Part shown: positions 1 to 10,870 of the stretch, one piece after another
How positions within the stretch are numbered: the first letter of the stretch is position 1
Layout of the letters: the number at the start of each line of letters is the position of its first letter
Assembly: GCA_013400975.1 (NCBI GenBank)
Contig: WBMZ01009006.1
Coordinates: forward strand, 186,001 to 250,000
Origin: Atrichornis clamosus
Lineage: Eukaryota > Chordata > Aves > Passeriformes > Menuridae
Reading direction: 5' to 3'
DNA: 64,000 bases
Program-made: the position numbers and the translations under genes
Notes under the pieces: model-generated
What the model was told of the DNA's origin: nothing
The model's database searches: none
The model's input: only the letters and a program-made list of their open reading frames with translations

Positions 1-142
1 AGAGAGTCTGGTCTCCAAAGGAAACTAAACCACTGCCAAGTGGTCTGAAAGCATGACAAGAGTCATGGGTGAGATCCAGCCTGGATGCAAGGCTATGCCC
101 TGTTTTTCCTCTTAGTCCACCCTAAAGGGCAAGGAAATCAAG

Positions 143-716
143 TGTGTTGGGTTTGCATGGCCAGGATTTGGTAGCGGAGGGAGGGCTACAGGGCTGTCTT
201 TTGTGAGAAGCTGCCAGAAGCTTCCACTATGTCCGGCAGAGCCAATGCCCTGGCTGCAAAGACGGACCCGCTGCTGGCCAAGGCTAAGCCAATCAGAGAC
301 AGTGGTAATGCCTCTGTGATAACATATTTAAGAAGGAAAAAAATGTTATTGTGCAGATGTAACTGCAGCCAGGGAGGAGTGACTCTTCTTCCTGAGAAGA
401 AGCAGGAACAACGTGTGATGAATAACCCCCAGTCCCTGTTTTCCCGTGCCACTGGAGGGGAGGAGGTAGAGCTTGGGTATGAGGGAGAGGTGGAGGAAAG
501 GTGTTTTTTAAGAATTATTTTACTTCTCATTATCCTGCTCTGATTTTGATTGGTAGTAAATTCAATTAATATCCCCTGTTTTACCCATGTGGTATTTGGT
601 GAGTGATCTCTCCTGGTCCTCAACCCCTGAATCCTTCGTTGCATTTTCTCTCCTTTGTCCAGTTGTGAGAGAGAGGGATGCCTTTGTGGGTGCCAGAGCC
701 AGCCTTCTACCCCATG
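143..716 (+). mobile_element. Solo LTR of an avian endogenous retrovirus, internally deleted
   Basis: The stretch begins TGTGTTGGGTTTGCATGG, the 5' start I remember for a bird ERV LTR family (TguLTR5/ERVL-like; name from memory). Upstream half: a CCAAT box at 289-293 and a TATTTAAG box at 325-332, a plausible retroviral U3 core promoter. Downstream half: a TTATTTTACTTCTCATTATCC-type segment, a decayed polyadenylation region (GTAAATTCAATTAAT) and the closing GTGGGTGCCAGAGCCAGCC. Compared with the family as I remember it, and with the copy at 45904-46612, the central block of GGAGCAG-type tandem repeats is missing: the sequence jumps near 400 to AACAACGTGTGATGAA. No retroviral gag, pol or env frame is adjacent, so it is a solo LTR. 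I could not confirm a target-site duplication. The 104-codon open frame at 229-543 lies inside it and is not a gene. Confidence 0.75.
289..332 (+). promoter_or_regulatory. CCAAT and TATA-like boxes of the LTR
   Basis: CCAAT at 289-293 lies about 31 bases upstream of TATTTAAG at 325-332. This is the usual order and spacing of a retroviral U3 promoter. It is visible in sequence; activity is inferred. The remnant could still start bird transcripts, but nothing here shows that it does. Confidence 0.4.
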
Positions 717-1154
717 ATGTTTTTTTGCTTTAATCCTCTGCATCAGTGCATCTCTTCTGTGCTCAGAATGCTTATGTTTCTGTTTGCTTGTGATGTGAGT
801 GCTATTGTACCTGGACTGCTAGATGGCTTCCATCAGCACGTGTCTGTTCTGAAATCTGTGAGAGCACAGGATGGCTGAGATGGCATAGAAGAAAGAGGGT
901 CCTGTGATTTGCCTGGGATCCCTGAAGAATTTTCATTTCCTTGCTCTGCCAGAGATTTCCTGCAGAGTCACAGGCACCTTCTATGGATACCCACTGTACA
1001 GAGCAGGATTCATCTAGTCTAACATCTTACCTTCAAGATGGAATTCTGTCATAAGCTCCCTTTATAGGCTACAGAGAAAGATCACAGGTCCAGACAACAC
1101 TGCAACCCATCTTAAACTGGGTATTTCATTTGGGTGGTTGGACCCATTTTTAGC
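717..1154. other. Intergenic, nothing recognised
   Basis: Mixed-composition DNA between the LTR and the ancient SINE-like tail. The phrase CATCTAGTCTAACATC near 1013-1028 faintly recalls the tails of old amniote LINEs but is too short to call. Confidence 0.4.
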
Positions 1155-1285
1155 GTCCCCATTTCTGAGCCTCTCATGAAAAGGGGAAAAATAATTCCCT
1201 GTTATTTCACAGGAGTATTAAATGCAGTAAATATTTTCGAGCCTGCAGATACTAACTGTGACCAAGAACATGGAAGAACCAGAGA
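1155..1285 (+). mobile_element. Ancient amniote MIR/CORE-SINE-like tail
   Basis: The order of words matches the tail of old amniote MIR-type repeats: CCCCATTT, then AAAAGGGGAAAAATAAT, then a TTCACAGGAGTATTAAATG stretch, then CAGATACT and finally GGAAGAACC. In those repeats the equivalent text is a CCCCATCTGTAAAATGGGG-type box, a CACAGGG-TGTTGTGAGG box and a CTCAGATACTA box. Divergence is high (roughly a third of positions by eye), as expected for an element inserted before the bird lineage split. The family assignment is from memory. An open frame of 114 codons that overlaps it (1134-1478) is incidental. Confidence 0.45.
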
Positions 1286-4200
1286 CAGAAACTTCTGTGA
1301 GAACTTTTGCTCTTTCTTATTCATCCTGATCACCAGAGCTGGACAAATTATTTGCAGCCAAAATTTGGCAATGTTTCTTCATGAAATTTTGGCACATAGA
1401 TATTTTTTATTAACTTGTTCCTTATGCAAACGTATTCAAAACAAAATTGATGAGAACATATTTCAGCCCATGGACTAAACATAAAACTTTCCCCATGACT
1501 AGAGCAAATTAAAAATTTCAAATGTGAAATGAAATGTATTTATTTTTGGCAAGGAAAGGGACAAAACAACAGCATCCTCACACATTTCTATTTGAATAAG
1601 TTGAAACAAAACGTCCAAACATAACTCTTGCAAGAATTCATATGCTCTTCAAAAGCTGGCTAGTAAATCACTTGGTATGACAAAGCAAAGTCAAATAATA
1701 CTGATAATTCTCCCTGCTTGGATGAGCTCAGGCTGACAGGACTTTTACAAGCACATACATTTTTTCATTGCTTATTTCTCTGATTCCATAATTGTAAACA
1801 AAATTCACCCAAGAAATGCTTCTGAAAGAAAAGTAAGCAGAGTACTGAAGATTAGCCTTGCCAATATGCAGGGAGAAAGTCATGAGATCCCATACTAGAG
1901 CAAGAAGACCTCTAAAATCCTGCAAGCACAGGGTCCTCGGTGGGATTAGGAGAGCCAGGGATAGCCTACTAATAGTGGCCTGTCAGGTTTGTGACTGAGA
2001 TTAGAGGCAGCTTGATAAAGCCTGTACAAAAAACACCTCCCTGATGGCTGTAGCAAAAATTACTCAGGTTTACTACTCAGGTTTAATCTCAGGGCTTCTA
2101 TAGAAGGTGCTGAAGTAAACCAGCGCTAGTGCCATCCTACTGGGAGAGGTTGGTGCAGGGTCTGCAGCTACCCTATTGCACTGCTGTTCCTGGGGAAACA
2201 AACATAAGCAAATGCTTTTTTATGGAATTCATTTACCACAGCACGTTCTGAAGACAGGCTGCTGGAGAGCAGAGTTATGACATCCAGAAACTGACAACAA
2301 GAGCAATAAAACCTGACATATATCATGAAAGCCAAGCTATGGTACTATGTGTAATTAACAGAGAGTGTAATTATTCACCTTGAGAAGGACTTTGATGGAT
2401 GCCTCATAGCTAATTCTTTTTTCCTTTTTTCATCTTCCCTTGTTCATGGCAGCTAGGAAGGCTAGCTTGCAACTTCCAGATTTTTGCCCTGTTTCTCATC
2501 CAAAGATGTTTTATCTTTATGGCTGATAGCCAGACTTAGTTCAATACCAACCTGGATACTTTGTCTAACCCTGAGGGTGTTTAGTTTCAGGCCTAGCTTT
2601 TGGAGCTGACAAGGCATTATATTAACATGGGATAGACTGTGATAATGGTATGTGTATTAAAATTCCAAGCATGCCCAGTATCACTAAGATGTTTCCAGGA
2701 TCCCAAGTATAACCATATGCAAAAGAGCATAATCTTCCTTTTCATTACAACACTGTGTTGCTCTTCCTTAGTGCCCACTGAACCCTGACAAAAGTTAGAA
2801 TTGGAAGAGGAGTGTTTATTTCCCCCAAATTCTTTGAATTGTCAAGACATCTGAACAGAAAAGAGAGCATCAGGAGGAGTTTGAACAGTTGCCCAGTCCC
2901 AATAAGCTGCAGAGGAGGCACTTATAAAGCTGCAGTACCATACACATGGTGGACGCGGTGGTGTTTGTTGGCGTGCACTGCTTGTGCATGGGAGGAGAAG
3001 CAACTGGGGAGGATTTGGCTCAGGCTCTGAAAATCAGAGACAGAAGCTGCTACTATACAAAATGGGATCATTTAAAAACATTGCAACCATGGGTAATTGA
3101 TCTAGCTGATGCACTGGGGACTGGATAGAAATTTAAGCTCAGTCACATGAATTTGAAGAGCTCCACAAGCCTTAAATGAAAGAGGAATTTGTAGCCTTGG
3201 GACAGAATGACTGAAGCCTTATCTAAAACCCATTGAAGGCAACTAGGATGATTCCACAGGCTTTTGGGGGCATTGGATCAGACCCCAGATGGATGCAAAC
3301 CTCTGAAGAAGAGGATATATAATCTTAACACAGGAAGAGAGACATTTTAAAAGGCAGCGGAATGCACAGTTGGGCTCTGTATGACTCAGTGATGAATGAG
3401 TGTCCATATTGCATCATTTCAGAAAGCTGGAGATTAAGGGAAACTGAAAAAGAATCCAGAGGAGAAATAAAAGTTCCTCTGATAATCATAACCCACTAGC
3501 CACAAATATATAAATATAACTGCAAAGACCAAAAAACCAAACCTAACCAAACCAAAAAAAACCCAAAAATCAGAGCTGTGGCACATACATTAAAACCAGG
3601 AGAGTCTGCACATTTAGTGAACAGAAAGGCAATGGCATATATATTTCTGTAGACTCGGAGTGCAGAATAAATGGCTCAGACAGGCAAGCACAGCTAAACA
3701 TTAATGGCATGGCTGTATTATTTTAAATTGGGTGACTGCAACGTGTTCCAGGGAAAATACTGGAACCTGAAAATGACATAGTCCAAGTTAGTAAAAAGTG
3801 ATGTGTGCAGTAAGGACTAGAGAATCCTAAACAGACTACACAAATCCTCATGCCTCCAAATACCATTTTGATAAATTAATCATTCCCATGTGACACCCAT
3901 CCAGAAAACAGCACTGTTCACCATAACGAGTAGGAAAACTGAATCTCATCATAGGAAAAGAGCAAGCATTTATTGGTACAGAAGAACCATTTATAGTTTG
4001 AAAGAATTACATGGTTATAACTGAGGAGTCAAATATGCTATGGATGTGTATTGATTCACATAACCAAAATGAAGCCATAAAGTCTGTATAGCATCTGATC
4101 AAAATCACTAAAGAAAGGACAGCTAAGATCTTAGCAGAAAAACAAAAATATTCTAAAGAATGGGTATAACAGTCATTTTTGGAAGAAAAAAAAATTAGCT

Positions 4201-4930
4201 TGAGCTCTAAGCTAGTGATTTTTTTATACATCATTTGGATACTATGTAGTGAATTTAAGCAAAGGCCATTTGGTAAAAGTTCTGATCCCAAGGTATTAAA
4301 AAGAGTAATTGCACAGATCTTTGAGGGATTATGAGATGTCAGACTTTTAATGGATGATGTTTTAATTTGGGTACAGGGAAGTTAACAGAAAGAAAGACTT
4401 TGGCAAGTATTGCAGAAATCTGGAAGGAGATGTTGAGCCAGTAAATAAAATACCTGTGGTCTAAAACACTGTGGTCAGAGTCTGAGCGAAGTTGACTTAA
4501 CCGGGATTCCAGATAAAACAAATGCAACAGCAGGACGTCCACTTTACAATGTGAATTAGATCTACAAATTTTAATGAATATGATAAACTGTATTCCATTA
4601 TTCATTCCAAATCTACCTAGGGTCAATGCACCCTTATGAAATCATTGGAAAAGTAAGCTACCTGGTATTGGGGAGATTAATACAATTAATATAAACAAGG
4701 AAATAAACAGTTAAAGACAGTGACACTAATCCACCAGCTTAAAAATATCATAATGATATTTTCTGAAAAGCCATAATACGTGCTCATCTTACCTGTTTAG
4801 ACTGAGGTTTCTAAGCAGAACAGACAGAAACTATTGCCAGCTTGATAAAGAAGCGCTAGTAATTTTATTTGCTCCTCTAAACTTGTTTCAATCTAGATAA
4901 GTATGAAAGATATCAAGAAAAGAGACTACA
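1286..4930. other. Intergenic; low-complexity A/C tract only
   Basis: No gene or transposon recognised. There is a direct repeat of TACTCAGGTTTAC-type text at about 2061-2086 (two copies, period 13). An A/C-rich simple tract (AAACCAAACCTAACC type) lies at about 3529-3570. From 3900 to 4900 the DNA is AT-rich and unstructured. All open frames are under 100 codons. Confidence 0.4.
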
Positions 4931-4948
4931 AAGCACTTCGAAGTGCTT
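4931..4948. repeat. Perfect 18-bp palindrome
   Basis: AAGCACTTCGAAGTGCTT equals its own reverse complement. Allowing one extra A on the left, the symmetry extends three more bases (TAC...GTA). It is isolated in AT-rich DNA. It could be a dimeric protein-binding site or chance; no family is recognised. Confidence 0.6.
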
Positions 4949-7900
4949 GTAAAAAATATTTTGCCTAATTTTCACAGATACTAAGCATTAGCTTGAGTTG
5001 GAAATGCAGACAGTAAGCACCTTGCAAAATCAGTCCATTTGTCTTTGGCATCATCTACAACTTCACAGATAAAGCTGATCATCTTTTACCAGGCAAAAAG
5101 AATTCAAAGACACAAATTGCTCTTTGATGCTCAGTGTCTAATGCACAACTGTGTTCCTAGCTCCAAGTTGAAGGTTTAAAAATCTACCTTATTTTCATTT
5201 GGACTGTAATTGGATTAAAAAGTATACTGCAAACATTGCTATCATGGCAATGAAAAGTGGATATCATTAACACAAAAACTGTGTTTTCTAATACATTTAA
5301 AGACATACAGTAAAGATCATATCAGCAAAAAACTGAGATGCGGCTGTCTGTGGTATGGAATGCAGCACCTGCTTTGCAGTGCTGAAGCACTCTGGAAGGA
5401 AAAAGGGGAAGAGATAGAAATTTTAATTGCAAAGAGAAGAAATTCAGAAAGTATCATATAATCACTTATATTGGAATTCGGTGAAATTGATGTTAACATC
5501 CCTGCATTTATAGGAAATATCACATGATCTCTAAAGGCAACAAATGATCTGCACTTTATTTTTATATCCTATCCAAAGGATTATTCCTGCATCAGCAGTG
5601 GGATACAGAAGCTGCAGCAGAGCACCTGATCAATCTTGGCACACAGAGCTTACCTTCATGGAGTTCCCACCAGGAGGTTTTCAAGCATCTCAACTTTGGG
5701 CAGCTGACCCCACCTTACACTCTGTGTTGGAGAGATCTATCACCATTCCCATATCAGGTGATATGGCTTTGTGTCAGAACATATTGTGCCTTTAGAGGCA
5801 GGGGAAGGGAAGCAGCAACCAAGGTTTCAAGTTGGCAGCATTCACAAGAAACATGAATTTAGCAGCTTTCAACAAATGTCCACAGCACAGAAGACAGAAA
5901 ATGTGATATCTGTTTGTCAGACACACAAGACTGTGATAACAAGATGTGCAGCAAGTCAAGATTGAGTGTATTAACTACTCTCTGTGTGAGGCCCAGCACT
6001 AGTGTGTCAGAGGACCCAACAGGACAAGATAAAATTAGCAGGCCTGTAGGAAATGTGTAAGGACTTAAAGGGTACCAGTTGTTAGGACTGAAATACACTG
6101 AGAAAGCTGGTGAGGGGAACCCCAGGCTAGGAAAGCTGGGGGTGAGGGGTGCAGGGCAGAAGGGGGCCCTGGCAGAGCTGTTCAGCATGTGTTTGTTTCT
6201 AAACAGCTCTGTTGATTCTTCAGTTTCATAGGCTGTTCAGTTTGGGGCCATCGAGAAGAGCAGACATGAGCCCTAAAGCACCAGGGACTCTGCTGTGATA
6301 TCTACGGGGCCTTTATGGAAGTCCCTCTGAGAAGTCATCCGATGGCACTAATGCACGAAGCCCACTGAGCCACTCGGCGTGGCTGAGTGGCACCGAGAAG
6401 CAGCAAGCCCTGTGCTGGGGACAGGTGTGTGCAGATCCTGCGGCAAAAGCCTACGGCCCCCCACTTCCTCCTGTGGCACTGCCTTTTTGATATTTTGTTT
6501 CTCTCACCCACTCATTCCCAGCTACTGAGTCATAAGTTCCTGAGGCCTTTTCTGATCCACACGGAAATGCTATTGCAAGAGCATACAGGTTCAAACTCTC
6601 TAATTCATGGCCTCCTTCTCACAGCTTTGTTTCCCTTTCTGCACCCACCTCTCCATCCTTTTTCTTTCTTTCCTTTTCCTCATTATTGTGGTAAGAGAAG
6701 GAAAGGAAACACTTCAGAAATGAAAGATTAGTTTGCTGTATCATAAAGATGAGCTTTGTAATCACTTTCCTTTAAGCAAAGAATTAAAAGATAATAAAAG
6801 CCCTAATTAAGGACCTCGTTAGCTTAACTAGATTTTCATATGCAAAGTGATGTTCACCACGTGCTGCTGCCGTCTGAAAATGCAGCCTGGCACTACATGG
6901 GAAGCACCTGTGCCAACTCCCAGCCGTATTTTCCTTCTTCATTTCACTTACCTTTTTATCTTTCCCCCTCCTCTCCCCTCTGTGCCAGTGTTCAGCAGGC
7001 TCAGGCCGGGGACATGCAAGACAGACTTGGCATTACCTTATGAACCGCGTGACAGAATCACTCATGAGATGAAAGGGCATGGAAGATGGAGGAGAGCAGA
7101 AAGGGCTGAGGGCTGAGCAGCCACAGACCCAGGAGGAAGGCAGAGGAAGCACACAGGAAGCCTTCAGGTCAGACTGGTTCGATGACAGGTAGAGATTATC
7201 CAGGTGGAGTATCCTTCCGAGTCAAGCTGAGTACAAGAATGTTTTGGGTGAGTCTGGATGCCACAGGGCAGAGCTGGAGGGAGAAGATGCTGGCTGGAGC
7301 TCGCCCCCATCTTGCCCCTGTACAGAACCTAGCTATGATTTAGGCAAAGGCTTGCATTTAAGGGTTTGGCTCCATCCTTCGCTGCAAACAAAAATTGAGT
7401 CCTTAGAGATACTGTCCAAGGGGCCTTCCAGGGCTCTGTTTTCAATACCACGTGGCCCCCCATACAGTCTGGCAGGTGGACAGGTAGCTGTTTAGGGACG
7501 TGCTTAATGGAAGCAATTAGGAAATCATTATACCACAGTAATGTGAGCAGATGAGTGAACAAAATGACTGCTCGCTGCCGTGCGAGAAATCAGCCTGGCC
7601 TGGCTGAGCAAAGAGCACTCTGTTCTCAGCAGCACAGCCAGCAGGCACTGCCCAGCAGAGGCCACGGCAGAGCCAGGAGCCCGCGTCCGCCCGGCTGGAA
7701 CAATCTGATAAATTCCTACAGCTGGGAACTCAGCACGAGATGGGAATCAGGATTTTCATCCTCGTTAAAACTGTAATTGGAGCCTCATTCTACTCCGTTT
7801 AGAGCCTGCTGTGAACGTGAGCAAAAGCTGCAGGGTGCTAAGCAGGGAGGTCACCCCGGGGCGATGGCGAGCAGCCGGCCAGAAGCAGTGGGAGGCTGGA

Positions 7901-8332
7901 GGGAGCACACCCAGGCAGAGACCAGACTGGCCTGTGTGCATCTTCTGTAGGTATAGAAAGACCCCTGTTGTGAGCTCCAAAGCTTTCAACTGTTTGTTTG
8001 TTGAGTTTTTTTTAAATGTAGAGAGTAAGAGAAAACATGGCAATTTTGAGTACAGATGGGTTTGAAATGGAACCTCAGGGCTCAGCCTTCAGCTTGAGCC
8101 TCTCAGTGTGGGTGGTCGGGCACTTTGACCCCAAACCTGGTGGACCTCAGATCCCCATCTGAACCACCAGTGATACAATCTCTAGCCCCTATCTCAGCTT
8201 TTAGACCAGGGCAAGACTTAAAGAAACCTGATAGAGCATTATTAGATTATTAGACTGGAGACTGGATTGATCAATTTATTAGCTGAGAATTTTTTTTGTT
8301 TAATAGAATTGATTCTTGCCTTTCCTCTACAG
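4949..8332. other. Intergenic, with patches of constrained-looking text
   Basis: No transposon recognised. Two patches look less random. About 6770-6850 carries AATTAAAAGATAATAAAAG, CTAATTAAGG and GATTTTCATATGCAAA. About 7660-7860 has moderate CpG content followed by TTTTCATCCTCGTTAAAACTG and GTAATTGGAG. Open frames here are short and unrecognised. Confidence 0.3.
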
Positions 8333-8501
8333 AACACAGGATTGGTTTGATACAGAGTATTCATTTAGTTTGCAAACAGACATGAAGAGCTATAAACCAA
8401 ATCCAGATATTGCATGCAGCACTCACATCAGCTCCTGTCTGGGTCCACCTCCAATCATTGCATGTATTCGTGCAGTAGAAGAAATGGCTGATGTTCCTTA
8501 A
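8333..8501 (+). other. Exon-like open stretch behind a splice acceptor (unproven)
   Basis: A pyrimidine-rich tract, TTCTTGCCTTTCCTCTACAG, ends at 8332 and is a good textbook 3' splice site. After it a frame stays open for 55 complete codons to TAA at 8499-8501. It reads through DWFDTEYSFSLQTDMKSYK and CLGPPPIIACIRAVEEM. I do not recognise the protein. No AATAAA polyadenylation signal is evident just downstream. Alternatives are a terminal exon of an unidentified gene, a decayed pseudogene fragment, an exon of a non-coding RNA, or chance. The region downstream also looks constrained, so selection may act on DNA rather than protein. Confidence 0.15.
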
Positions 8502-8890
8502 ATATAGTTTAAAAATAATCAGCAACAGTCAAATTACTTCTACTACGTTATGAGATGCGAGTAAGGCAATTCATTAGTGAGAGTCAGACAAACTACCTTA
8601 ATTTGGCCTTCTACCACTTTCCACCTCGTGGACCAACAAGTGTATCATAACTATTAGAACAACTTCAGTGAATGTTACAATTACTCATGTCAAATGAAAA
8701 TGTAATGCAGTTAACGGGCATGCTGGCTCCCCGCTGCTACTGCTGATGATTATTGCTATTAGAGCATGACCAAATAGTCATTCAAATATAAACAGCAGAT
8801 TTGTTTTGATTGTGTTCGTGGCCTGTTTTACTGGCTTTCTGTGAACATTAACACAAATGGCTTTGGTTTGCAAGACTGTCCCTGGGGAGA
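8502..8890. promoter_or_regulatory. Candidate conserved non-coding block
   Basis: An AT-rich block with many short homeodomain or POU-like cores: AAATAATCAG, GCAATTCATTAGTGAG, ACAATTACTCATG, GATGATTATTGCTATTAGAG, TCATTCAAATATAAAC. It is free of simple repeats and recognisable transposons, unlike its surroundings. This is a judgement of texture only; cross-species conservation could not be tested. Confidence 0.2.
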
Positions 8891-9174
8891 GAAACAAAGT
8901 CAGGAGTACCATGGTGCTGAGAACGGGTGTCAGCTAAACCACCTGCACTGGAAGGTTTTGCAAGGCCCTCTGCAAAATTTGACAGCCACCTCATCAGAGA
9001 GGAAAAGCAGAGCTAGGCAAGCCCGAGTGCTGGTTGCGTAAGATGAGTACACAGTACCTAAACAAAAAATCATGGCAGTCCACTGGACAGGCAGCTCTCA
9101 CAGAAGCACATTCCTGCCAGTCGTTCAGTAAATGCTTAGGAATGACAGTTACATCCAAACGGGGTACTCAACAC

Positions 9175-9260
9175 TTTGGCCAGAATTTCTGATCCAAAGC
9201 CTGCTAAAGGAAAAGGTGCCATTGACATAAATGGTGTGTGTGTTATAGAGTAACACATAG
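9175..9260. mobile_element. Possible ancient amniote interspersed repeat
   Basis: The words CTGATCCAAAGCC and CCATTGACATAAATGG, about 25 bases apart, parallel the GATCCAAAGCCCATTGAAG / CCATTGACTTCAATGG pattern of an old palindromic repeat that I remember from turtle and crocodilian DNA. The match is about 70% by eye over some 60 bases. The family name is not known to me. Confidence 0.3.
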
Positions 9261-10831
9261 GATTAAATTCACTAAAAGCTCTGCTTACTGTGGAAAGATT
9301 CCCTGATTAAGAACATTAGTTATTATTGCTCACATTTCTATGTCACCCTTTAGTGAAATTCCTTACCTCTAAATCAGTTTCCAAGATGGGAGCTCTTGCT
9401 CTCTCCATCTTGTCTGAGCAGTTCCTGCAAGTGTGTTTTGCCTTGTAGAGACAAGAGCTAATCCTAATGGCCACTGATGTGATTACGTTGTGCAGCTGAC
9501 TGCAGAACCTCTCCTTTGCAAAAGGACAGATGCGGAATGTGGCAATCCCAGGATGCCAGAGATCCAACTAATTACCTAACTGCATCAAGGCCATGACTCT
9601 CGCCAGATGCTTTGATTACAGCTCCCGTTTATCTCTTCTCCAGAAGCACATGCTCAGGAATATGCACACTGAGGAATGACTAAGACTCTTGCACATCACG
9701 GGACTGACCTTGAGGCCAGGCCACGGACTCCCAGCTTGCATTAATTTTGACAGGTTTGTGAGGTGTCAGCCTCCTCTGAGGAGCACGGTGCTCTGGGGGG
9801 AGTTGCTGGCTGGTGCAGAGAGGACAGACCAAGGGCCCGAATCGAGAAAATGGGTAAGAATGCAGGAAATACAGTCAGCACACATTCTCCAAAAGCCTTT
9901 TTGGTGGCAAATTAGATACGGGATAGCAAAATCTCTGGTATATAAAGGTCAGACAGACCACAGAAGACTGCTGGTTTGGATGTGAAAATGAAGCTTTGAG
10001 GAGTCATTCACAAGTTGATTTCTAGTACCAGTTTGAAGGAAAGGTTACTATCTGCAACATACCAAGAGATAAGGATGTTTGGAATGCCTCCTCCTGCTTA
10101 TTCTTGTTTGTGTATTTCACACAGAAAAAAAATAGGTTTCTTCAGGCTAGATCATGGATGACGAAGAAATGTGACATAGAAGAACAAAATTATGAGCATC
10201 ATACATCAAGTACATAAGAAAGATCTTTCACTGTCTCTTCCAGCGGGAGCAATGGAAACTCATTGGAGCAGACAGGTGATGATCAAATGCAAAATAGAGC
10301 AGGTAGAGCAGAGTTCAGCTGTGGAACTCAGTGCCACAGGACGCTGCAGAACCTCAAAGAGCTGTGAGACAAATCCACAAGGAAGTACTAAGCACAAAGT
10401 GAACACTACTGGCTCAGGAGGTCCCTGTGCTGCAAATCACTGGAAGCTCAGCGAGTGTAACAGAGCAGCATCATTAGTTACGTCATATACTTACAGCACT
10501 GGTACATTTTTCTCTTGGCATCTGCTATAGGTCACTGCTGGAGACATATGGGGAAAGGCAGCTAGACAGATTCTTGGTTCTGCCTGGTATGGCAGTTCTT
10601 ATGTTACTGACTAATTGGGGGAGCTGTATGCCTCAGATCCTTAAGCAGGAAGTTAGGCATGTCTGTGCTTAGAGAGCTATGAAATTATGTGTTTCTTTCC
10701 CTTTCTCTCTATTGTTTGTTTTTGGGGTTTTTTTCACTGTGTTTCCTATTCCAGGGGCCCAAAGGCCAGAAATGAGCAGGAGCTCCTGGCGAAGTCTGAG
10801 AATAAGCAATCTCACATCTACACAAGATCAG

Positions 10832-10870
10832 GATGATGTGTGATGAGGGGACATCATCATCACACACATC
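10832..10870. repeat. Imperfect inverted repeat
   Basis: GATGATGTGTGATGA is followed after seven bases by TCATCATCACACACATC. The arms pair over about 14 bases with one bulge. They are also simple-sequence-like (CA/CAT), so slippage is a likely origin. No RNA gene is claimed. Confidence 0.35.

Noticed and set aside
229..543. A 104-codon plus-strand frame starting MSGRANALAAK
   Set aside because: Lies wholly in the LTR, over its CCAAT and TATA boxes; no known retroviral protein is encoded there.
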